Positions 36,484-48,400 of a DNA stretch of 64,000 nt are shown piece by piece. Source of the DNA: an uncultured Aquimarina sp. (GTDB lineage Bacteria > Bacteroidota > Bacteroidia > Flavobacteriales > Flavobacteriaceae); assembly GCA_947502885.1 (NCBI GenBank), contig CANNBP010000012.1:1-64000 (forward strand), written 5' to 3'. The position numbers and the translations under genes were made by a program. The first letter of the stretch is position 1. Each line of letters opens with the position of its first letter. The notes beneath the pieces were generated by a model. It was not told where the DNA came from and made no database searches. It worked only from the letters and a program-made list of their open reading frames with translations.

Positions 36484-39400
36484 TTAAACTTTGGCTTTAT
36501 AGACTACTACCATTTCTACATTACTGATCTGGGATTTGTCACCTTTGACAGTAAATTTCCACTTAGAACCATTTCTGGCAATCATCAAATTAGAAGCTTC
36601 TAGGTATTGGTTATCGGTTAATTTTAACTCATCATTGAGCTCAAAAATTGCCGATCCTCCGTCTTCATATTGATAACGCACCAATATTCCCGTTGCTTTG
36701 CTTCCTGTCATTCCAGGAAACATGTTTCTGGTAAAGGTAAGTTCCATCGTATTGCTATCACTCAACATCAACTCGTTCCACTGATCTGGGAATGTATATG
36801 CCAGATCAAAGAAACTAGTTGCTTTATAAGGTTTTAAAGATCCCTTTACTGCATTTGCAAAAGCTATTCCTCCTTGTTCTGCTGTATATCGAACTTTAAT
36901 CGTTACATCTAACAAATCCTCTGGATTGTAACTACCGGCCTTACCATGTAAGTTTAATCTCCATAATGATACCGCTCCTGTACCTTCGAATGGTAAGTAA
37001 CGTTCATCATCATATCGAAGTTCAAACATTCCGTTATTTTCATCATATTGATCCACATAAGATAATGCGATTTGCTCGTTTACCTTCCAATCTGTACGTA
37101 TGGTTAGTGGTTGTTCTCCCTTAGGATTCAATAAATACTTAACAGCTTTTGGATCTGGCTCCATTACCAGCTTATTGTTTAACTGAGTTAATGTTGCATT
37201 TACCGTTTTTCCTTCACCTATATCAAAGGCCAGAGAAATAGTTTTCATCTGTCTATTATAGTGCCCTGGAAAGTCCTGATCAAACAACTCTTCTGTTAAT
37301 CTAAACTCACATGTTCCTTTTATTTTTAATTGGATAAATGCCAGTGGATCTAGTTCGAGTAATGAGACATTTTTGGTGATCTCCATTCCTCGTTTGTCTT
37401 GTTCCATAAAGGATTTTTCCATTTTTGCAATGTCAAGCCCTAATGTTTCTCCACTTAACAGTCCTTTTTTCTGGCTATCCCAGTAGGTTCCCCCGATATA
37501 GTTCACATCGCTTTCTTTACTTCCTGTTTCAAAAACAAATGCTTTTTCGGCTTGTTTAGCGATATCATGTGCCATTTTATAGGTTTGATAGAACAATCCA
37601 GACAGCTTGCTACTCATCCAATTATACAGCTCCAGATTAGAGAATTTGTTTTTCATGAAATTGGTAATCGATTTGTTGTTCTCGATTTCCTGATCATGAA
37701 TTTGCAATTCTCTTTGCGCAATCGATTTTTGAATTTGAGCGGATAAAATTTGAAGTTCCAACTGTTTTATTTCGCTTTCGGCCATCATTTTTTGCAATTC
37801 CCAATCTTCTACAGATCTCTTGTGCTGTGCATAGATTCCGGCAATCTCACCTCCTGTACTTATGGCATCTCCAATTGTTTCTAATGCATCTGATCCTTTA
37901 TCCAAGGCCTCTCCTATTTGACGCCCACCTGTTTCTGTACCTACAATAAAAGGTCCTATTTTTGCTTGAGGAACTAAATATGCAATAGCGGCTGCTACTT
38001 TTAATGCTCCAGCAGTCCCCATTAGAACCGTCGAGGCAATAATTAAGTCTATTTGGGTTTCTTCTTCTCCTAATAACCCTCCATCTATTAAACGAGTATA
38101 ATGATCTTTCTGTTTTTTAGCATTACTTAGGCTTTCTTCTAAATTCTTGATCGAATAATCAGCATCCTTAATTTGATCTTCTTTGATTTGTGTACTCATT
38201 GCCAAAATCATCGCTTCTTGCTTATTACGCAGGATCTCCATTTCTTCGGCATCTTTTTTCTCGATGGCTCCGAGTAATTCTCCACCAAATTGCGATACTT
38301 TCTCGGTATAAGCCTTGGCTTTTTCTAGCATATAGGAAAAACGATAATGAGGTACAGTGGTACTTAGCATACCTAGAACACTACTAAGACTTCCTCCTCC
38401 CGCTACAGCATTGACCAATGCCATAGGATCAATAGGTGGCTGGAAGAGTAGTAACGGTTGTTTTTCTCCCATAATATTAAGCGTATGCCTGATCTTATAT
38501 AAACGATCCTCTACTCGATCCCAATACTCTAGGAATACATTATTTTCCGGAATATGAAAATATGGATTGATAATTGATGCATTTATCGTTGCTAAACCAT
38601 CATGCTCACTTCCTGAAAATGTAAGACTACTATAGGCATCTTCACCATCATTTTCAAGATCTAACAAGAACAAGAAATCGTAATCATCGTCACCTATATT
38701 ATGAGCTAAATGTTCATAGTTTTGGGCTTCTGATAGAATTCTTTTACCCAAATTTTCTGGTTTTCTACCTAATAAGTCATATGCTAGTATATATAACATT
38801 CTTGCTTCGTTAATACTCTCTCGAGTATATTGTCTAAACAACATGTCTCCCCAATCCAAAAGGTTGTCGATATAACTCATAACAATAGCTTTACGATACG
38901 CTATAGAACGTAACCCTGCAATTGCATGCGGATCAAATGGATCATTGAGATACCTGTTGATCTGTGCTTTGGTATTTTGCATCCTCCTATAATTATCTGG
39001 GAGTTGCATCATTAATTGCATGATTTCTAATAATTGTTGCTCTGGACTATCACTTATGGTTGCATCGTTTATCAACATTTCAACGGTGCTTAATGCACTA
39101 CTAAAATCATTAGATGTAGATTTTAAATAATTTTCTAATGTGTCAATACTATCTGCGGTGCTATGTCCTAATAACTCATCATCATACTTTTTAAGCTCGG
39201 TACTTATACTCTCCATTTCTACTTTTAGCTCATCTCTATTCGCTTCGGTAAATGTGTTAGAAATGGTTAATTCGGGTATTAACTGTTTAGCAGGTTCTAT
39301 CAATGCATCTATGTCTACCGCCTGGAATGGTAAGAATTTCCAGAAATATTTGGCTGCAGTTGGATCATAGATATGTTCAAACCATTCTTTTGCCTTCTCA

Positions 39401-42400
39401 AACTTCTGATCGGTATTAAGAGACATTGCAATCAAGAATGGAGCTTGAAAAAATACTTCCCAATAATAGATTCCATTGGCACTGTTATAATCGATATGCG
39501 AGCCTACTGGTAAATTAATCACCAATGTTTTTGATTTTACCTTTATGGTAGTAGCATCTTTATTATCATAACTAAACGATGGAGTTTCATCAATTTGTTG
39601 GGTTGTTAATTGTAATAAGCTATCTACACCATTTTGAAAAAGTAATCTATTAAAGTCATTGGCTGTACTTGATGTTAATCGAATTACTTCGTAAGGAACA
39701 TCATTTACCCTATAGAGTTTTGGCTTATCATTATCTGTACTTGATATATTGTACTCTATAAGTTTTTCATTTTTATATAATGTTAATGATGCATTTGTAG
39801 TAAATGCTGCATCTAAATCCTTGGCAAATAAACCTGGTAAATTACTCCAGTTTCCTTTAATAGGTTCTGCATTATTTAATGTCCCTGGCTCATAATTCGA
39901 GGTATCATCGAGTGTATAGAAATTGCCTTCTTGAAACAAGTATATCTGATCACCAATCCCAAAAGCTGCATCAATTTTTGATACCTTGGTATCTAATAAT
40001 TTTATTTGATTGCCATCGATGTTATCAGGTTTACTACCGGTGAGGGTATAGGTCACATATGTTCTATCGATAATAAACACTAATTTTTGAGAACTTCCTG
40101 GGGTTACATATGCTGCATCTACTTTATCTACATAAAGCTGTTGTGCCGGACTTTTTAACCATGATTTTGTAGCAACAGAAACTGGTGGAGTTTTTTGCTT
40201 ATTTTGATCAATCCCCCTCCACTCATTTATTGCTTTTGCAATAATCTCTGGATATTGTGAATTCCTACCTACTCTTTCATTTCTAGAAATATAGATCACA
40301 ATATACTCGTTACCATCAAAAATGTATAATGCATTATCTGCCTTACAAGCTGCTGTAATTTCCCTATTTAGCGTTCTATAATCAACCCCTTGAAAACTAT
40401 ACAATTCTGGAGATGAGAACTCTTCGTTCTCAATATTTTTGGAGGTTTGGGTAATCACTTTCATTTCTTTACCCTTAAAACCGAACTGGTAATGAACCAC
40501 TTCTTTATCCTGGCTACCTTCATCTATCTGACTTGACATAGAAAATGCTGCAGACCACCCCTTTGTATTATGGCTATTATCTACAAAATCAATAATGGAT
40601 TCTGCTGGAGTTGTGAGTTCTAAATTCCCTCCGTTGCCTCTATCAACATTCAAGATATACGTATAATGAGTACCGTCTTCATCTTCTACAGAAAAATGCA
40701 CCCTCTCTGGATATTCGAAATCATTATTATCTGGGGCTTGCGTATAAAAATCTGTGTCGTATTTGCGTAATAATAAAGCGTAAGCAGCTACAATTTTATA
40801 TGATTTCATTTCTTGTGTTCGCTTACTACCAGTATACCCTAAACGCCCTAAAACTTCATACAGGTTATTTTCAAAAATGATTTCTACATTACCGCTCTTT
40901 TGCTGATCCAGATTTTCACCATTACAAATAGTACAGTAATCTTCATCCAATATATACTGTAAGCCATTTGTCCAATTAAATCCAGAAGTCACCCTTGTAA
41001 AATTACGTGCAGGTACAGTACCAAACCCCCAATTTTCACTTATGTTACGTAAAGTAGAGTTTACAGAAGTAAAGTATTTATCTTTCACAAAATAATATGA
41101 GATCCCATTATATTCGAATGCCGCATTGATATCTTTTAAATTGTTAGGTACATCATCAAACTCTATATTATTATTTAACAATTCGATCTTAGGCTTACAT
41201 AAGAAACTTCCTCCTTTATGATCATAAGCAAACCATGGTGCATCCAAAGAATTTGCCGCTGTGTTAAGAGGCACTACATTTTGTTCTTCTATTGTTCCTT
41301 CATCAAATAAACGTTCGAATACTTCTTTTCCTTTATTTCCAAAAGCAACGGTATCTTGTTTACGTTGTGTATATAATTCGGGAGTAAGGTTAAATGCTCT
41401 TGTCACTGATTCGACTACAGGTATTCTAATAGGAAAACTAAAGAAACCAAAGTTTAAAACTTGTTTACGCTCTACCACATGGTTGAATTTACAACTAACA
41501 ACTATATTGTCGTGAGTTTCTTCTCCCAAACTACTGGTATATTCTACGTATAACTCTACATCTGTTATTTCACTATTCGAAAGCAAATGATCTATAGTAA
41601 CCAGTTTAGTTTCTTTAGGTCCGTCGGGATTATTTGAATCTTTAGGAACTTCTACTTTTTCTTCGAAACTAGTTCTTAATAATTGAGGTTGTATCCACTC
41701 TTTATTCAAATTATAGTATGAATAATAAATACGGGTTGTATACTTATTTCCACCTTGAGCAGAAGAAACGTCATGAGTATTACTATCCTCATTATCAACA
41801 ATGGTTGTGCTACTATCATCATTAGGTACTGGTTCTGTCCTGCTCCAGAACATAAATACTTTATTAAACGCATACACAGGATATACTCTATCGGCCTCGA
41901 TAGTTATGTTTACTGCTTTCCAGGGCTCCCAACTATCGTTGTTGGCCTGTCCGTCTAAAAAGTTTCCAAAACGATAATAGTAACGGTATGGATCAGTCTT
42001 TGTCCTACCTAACATGACCAATTTTTTATTGGTTTGATCAGGATTATTTTCGCTGATATCATCATACATGTATCCTCCGGCAATTTTTAATCGAGATACT
42101 TCTGTAAACTCATCGAGATACTTGTTATATACACGTTGCGCAGCATCATCTGTAATCTCTCCTTGCATTAAATCCTGCTCTAGAGTTTTAAAGGCTGGAG
42201 TTTTTAAGTCATCTCCTCTCAACTCTGGTCGTATATAATTTTCTGGATATAGGAACACCTTTCGGTTGGCTTCCCATACACGATAATTACGCATCCAGCT
42301 CCATTGCTCTCTTAGGTAATCTCGTTTATCTTCTGGATTATTACCTTTGAGTTCTATCTCTTCTAAATTCATGAAGTATCTATGGAAGAACAACTGAATC

Positions 42401-45400
42401 GCCATCGTTGCCTCTTTTATCATAGAAGTAGTGGCATCACCTTCCATTTGAGTATCGATCAATAGTTTTTCATAAAGATCACGTGTGTTGTCTACATCTT
42501 CATCCTTAAGAATTGCATAAGGTACCAGAGCGTTACGCTTTATAGTATTTAACTCTCTATCGATCTGATCAAATAAAGTAGCATAATTATCATTATAATC
42601 TACCGCGCCCAACATTGCATATATATTTGATGCTGCATCTTTGGCATTTCTCATTGTGCCATATAACAATTGCCATACTTCGGCATACAACTTTTTAACT
42701 TCTACTTTAATACGTTCTGTAGTCGACAAAATATCATATAATCGAATGATCGTTTCGATCTCAAAATCATCTTCTAACGCATTAGTTCGTGTTAAAAATG
42801 TATTTTGTTGTTTTACCCAACGAATATCTTCCTTGTCAAAACCAAAAATTTCAGACAATGCATAATATGGTTCTTTGGTGTATCCGTCTTTGGCTACAAG
42901 TAAACTAATTAATGTTTCATCACTACTACTATACTTGGTATTCAGTCGCATTAATCTCGCTAAAAGATAAATATCCATCAATAAATAATCTGACCAATCT
43001 CCCCAACGTTTATCAAAAGGTTGTGGATAAAATTGGTGATTACAAATATTCATTCCCATATCAACCTTTGAAACGGCATATTGATCCCCTTTGACAGTAT
43101 ATAACTTATCTTCTAGCATAAACGCTCCATTAATTCCAGAAACAAATTCTATAGGAAGCATTGCTTTATGCTCTTTTAGTAATTTTGGATATGATGCATC
43201 TACATATTTTGGAATATCATCTTCATCACTAAACAAAACAGTTGTGTCACTATAACAAACAAATTGGTTTCCTTTAAAAACATAGAGTTTACCTTCTTTA
43301 TCTGTATAAGCTGCATCAATTGTTTTATTTGCATTTTCAAAATTATTTTGAATTGTGCCCCAATGTTCTGAAATTAACTTTTCTGTTTGCGTATCTGATA
43401 ACCAGAATTTGTCATCTTTAAAAATGGTTACCTTATTAGCATCTGCAAAAATCGCATCAATACCATATTTAAAATCTTCTGGTAATTCTGATACTCCTAA
43501 TTCTGCAGCCAAATCTTCTTCTATCTGTTTAGGGTATGCAGGATCTATTGTATCATATTTATTACCTGTATATCTTACATATTGGTCATCGCAAAATAAA
43601 TACGTTAGATTTCCTTTTACAAAAGCAGCATCGACCTGCCCTTTATATTGAAAAGCATTATACTGGCTTTGTAATTCTGATAATTCAAAAGCATCTAACT
43701 TCGTCTTACTACCAACATGCAATTGATTATTAATTAAGACATACGTATTTCGTTCATTTGTGATCACACCAGTGATTCCAGTAACTGTTCCTGCACTTAT
43801 TTTGTCAAGCTCATACTGAAATTTGTCTCCCATATGTTTAAAAGGAGTTTCTTCTCGCAGATGTTTATCTATATCTTTTGGATACCCTCTATCTACGGCA
43901 GCATACATATTATTAGAATAACGCACATATTCATTTCCTGAAAACAGATAAGTTGTACCATTATCCACTAAGGTTGCATCAATCTTATTAAGTAATGGAT
44001 TTTCTACCAATCCCCAGTATTGTTTTACGTCTTCGACACTCGAAAATGTATACGTACCATCTGCATTATGTGTCCCGATTACAAAACACATCTCATCAAA
44101 GAAATACGTCTTATCATCACTACCTTTAAATGCAGTTTGAACTTTTTTAAAGTTTACTTTGTTAAAAGGAATTCCTGGATATAATAAACTAATCTCTATA
44201 GGATATGACCAATTCTTTTCTTGAAGATGATAACGAATAAAGTTTTGATCTTTGATAAAGATTAAATTATCGCCTTGTCTAAACACAGTATCAAAAGTGT
44301 TAAACCCTTTTTCTTGTTGTCCTAATGGAATTCCCCAAAAAGAATAGTCTCCATAGTACATTTTAGGTTGTTCTAAGATATAGTCGTCTGTTTTGTACAC
44401 AACATATCTAAAATTACCTTGTTGATCTGCTTTTTCAAAAAGAAAGGTTTGATGATCTACGGTATAGGCTAATGCTACTTCTGTTATTCCTCCCCAATCA
44501 CTTACATTATGCTTTGGTGGTTCTTCTGTACGCGTTCCGATATAATCTGTTCCCGTATATTTATAATATTGTGTACCACTAAACACATAGGTATTACCGT
44601 CACGCCCCACAAACCCTGCATTTATAAGTCCTGTATCATAAATAGTATTTTGTGGTTTACCCCACTGATTTTCTATATGATACTCGGTTCCAAGCAACGC
44701 ATTATAACATTTTTCCCCTTTAAAATAATACGTATTACCGTCTGTACCCTGTAAAACTGAATCCAAATCAGTTTTATAGTCTGATGGTGCCTCTTGAATA
44801 GTTTTAGGTGATTGATTCTTTTTGGTAACCGTTTCTCCTTCTAAAGCTGAAACTTTTTTCCATTGTATTCCTTCCAGCATATAAACTGATCCCTCTTCTA
44901 TTAAAGTGGTTTTAATATCAGTGAACTCTGGTTTATCATGTACAATATCTTCTTCATCAGATATTATATGACATTGATTACCATCAAATATGTATACTGT
45001 TCGTTCATCTGCTATTACAGCATTAATACTATTAGGCATTACCTTTTCTAATGCTTTGAAACGAGGTTCTTCTTTTAGCATATCCAGAGATTTAGGATAT
45101 CCTAATTCTACCTTGGTATATTCTCCTATTTTATATCTAAAAAACTGATCTCCTGAAAACAAATAAGTATGTACAGTTTCTATTTTGGGTAAGTCATACC
45201 CTTTCTTATCTTCATCCTCTTCTCTAGAGGTTAATGTTACCGCTGCATCAACTCTGCACAGTTCTTTTAAGTTGTTTTTAACATTACCCCAATATGTATT
45301 AATTGCTCTAGGGTATCCATGATCAATATGACATGCTGCTTTATCTGAAAAACGGATGTATTGATCACCAAAAAACAAATAGGTTTTACCATCTTTAGCT

Positions 45401-48400
45401 GCTAACGCGGCATCGATTTTAGTGATGCCTGTTGGAAGTTGTGGCCATTGCTCGTACAAACTTTTGGGTTCTGACCACCAACGGTGAATATTATCGAATT
45501 CGATCACCTGATTACCAGAGAACAAATATGTTTTACCATCATGAGCATTTAAAACTGCATCAACCGTAAAAGTATTGATCAGACTCTCTGGTAAACTCCA
45601 GAAATTATCATCAGTCTTTGCAGGGAACACTTCTATTTCTTCTACATCGAGTAAGGTCCCAGCTGGAGTAATATACGAATCCTCTCCTTCTTCTTTTTTA
45701 TCTTTTTCATCATAGTCTTTGGTCGAATACCTAACATATACTTGCTGCCCATCCTTTTCTCCAAAAACATAAGTTTTACCATCTAATACAAAAGCCGCCT
45801 TAATGGTAGTTAATCCTTCCCAGTCCTTAGAAATTAGTTTGGGATATCCTTGGTCTACTTGTTTATAATTTCCTGTTTTATATCGAATGTAGTTCTCCCC
45901 ACTAAACATATAGGTATACCCATCTAGACCTACCATTGCAGCATCAATGCTCTCTATCGTTTCTAGGTTAGATAGGCCATCTAATGTTACAATTTGGCTA
46001 GGTTTTACAGTAAATATACCATTGGCATCGGCTTCTAAAGAAATAGAATGTTCATCTTTAAAAATGTGTACAATATCTACATCTACAAAAGCGGCATCAA
46101 TACCATTAACGAACTCTGCTGGTATATCCATAAACTGATCCTGAATACGTTTTGGAAAACCATCTACTTCTTGAATATCATCATTCTCTAAACAATCTGC
46201 AAAAGCAGTTACCTGATCTTCGATAAACACATAAGTAATATCCTTATGTGTAAAAGCAGCATCGATGTAATCTATATCTTTAAAATCATATTTTGATTTC
46301 CCCCAATGACGAGCTATGTCTTTGATCATTTCATCTCTAGAGCTAATAAATTTATTTCCTCTAAAGAAATATGTTTCTCCATCTAATCCCTCGAATGCAG
46401 CATCTACACCATTGGGGAAAATTTGAGGTACATGCAACGATAAACCTTCATGTTGCCAATGCTCTTGTATATTTTTAGGATACCCTTTATCTATTATATT
46501 CGAATTTATATTCGAATAACGGATATATAAATCGTCTGCAAACAAAAATAAACGTCCTTGTTCATCGATATACGAAGCATCTACTCTACTAATCTCTGCA
46601 AAGGCATTATCTACCTGACCAAATTCATTTTTTCGCTTTGACCAGCTATCCCCATCTTTCATCCATAAGTAATAATGATCTCCACTTACGACATAGGTAT
46701 TTCCTACTTTATCTATAAAAGAAGCATTAACACTTAGTGTTCCTTCTTTTTTAAATAGTTTTCTAATAAGATCTTCTTCAAGAATATCTTTTAGTTTTTC
46801 GTCTTTACATAAAAGCTCAATAATTTCCTTTTCTTCATCGGTTTGTAAGCTTTTATCTTTACCTAGATCGATATTATGTATATCTACAAGGGTGTAATCT
46901 GATCTACGATACGTCCAGTACTTTGAATTAAAAAACAGGTAAATAAAATCTGAAGCCTCTAGTAATGCATCAATTTTGGTTACCCCTTCTGGAAATGCCA
47001 AACTTTCTGCATACTTAGCTACTAAATCCTGATCACCAAATGCTATTTCTGTTTCTTTGGCTCCTAATTGAAGTTTATTCGCCAAAACAGAATACTGACG
47101 AATTCTTTGAAAAGCAGTAGTAAAAGCCTTATCTATTGGTAATTTGGTTACTTTACCCAAAGAATTAGCTACTTCTATTATAGGGGCTAACCAACTTACT
47201 TTTATATCTTTCACCCCTTCGAAAACGTGATTCGAAACCGCCGTTATGGTATCTTTATCTAAACCAAAAATACCTTGTAACTGTTCCCACAATACATCTT
47301 CTTGTTTATTAGCTATATCTAATATTGCATCACTAATTTGCTGATGTGCCGCTTTAGTTTCTTTGGCTACAGATTGTAATAAAAAGAATACTTCTTTATT
47401 AAAATCTTCGAAATTCTCTAGACTAAACTCAATGGCATTATCAGAATTAATGAAATAGTCTATTTTGTCAACAGGAATATGTCTAGAGTAAGTCAATAAA
47501 TTTGAATCTATTAACAAATCAAGAAGCTCATTAATCTCTGAAATGGTAAACTTTAAATCTATCAAAGGAGCATCTGTAAATTGATAAATCTTTGCTATTT
47601 CAATAATATCTTGCATTCTCTGAAAGACTGCTGTTCCTGTTGCTTCTTCGAAGTAATAGCCTAATACTAATTTACTTTGATTATCGGTATCCAAAAAGAA
47701 ACCTTTGGTTTCATCAATAAGTGTATTTCCATCCAAATAATCTCCTTGTAAATCTTCAAAAGCCCAGTTAGAAATAACTTTGCCTGCAATCTTTGTTAAC
47801 TTATCTGTACGAATAACAAGGTGCTCTTTTTGTACCTGTTTTACTTTGTTTTGTATCGTATGTAAGATTTGTTTTCGCTTAGGATAAAATTGTAATGCCA
47901 ATCTAAAACTCTCTACATCCTCTACTAGTAACTTAGTTTTGTCTAATACTATGCCTTGCTCATTGGTAAGCCCATTAAACACAAAATCATGCATTAAATC
48001 TTCTACTTCAACTTCTGATAACTCGAGTTCATCAAATAAACCCGATGTTAACTTAAGTTGTGCTTCTTTAAATTGTAATGATTGATGCTTTAGTAATTTA
48101 TATACCTCATCAGAATGTTCTACAATATGCGTATTGATATCAAAATTAGTGGCATTATCAATGTTACTAAAGAAATTACTAAATTTAACACTTCCTTCTT
48201 CATCGATATAATGATTAAATATTAGGTTATCGTATAACTCTTCTAGTTCTTCTTCAAAAAGAGGTAGGGAACGTAAATCTGAAAGGAATATAGAAAAAGC
48301 TACTTCGTCCTCTTCTGGAGTTTCTTCCTCAACTTCTTTATAAAGTTGATGTATGATTTCAAACAAATCTTTTAGATAATAACTAAAATCAGTTTCTAAC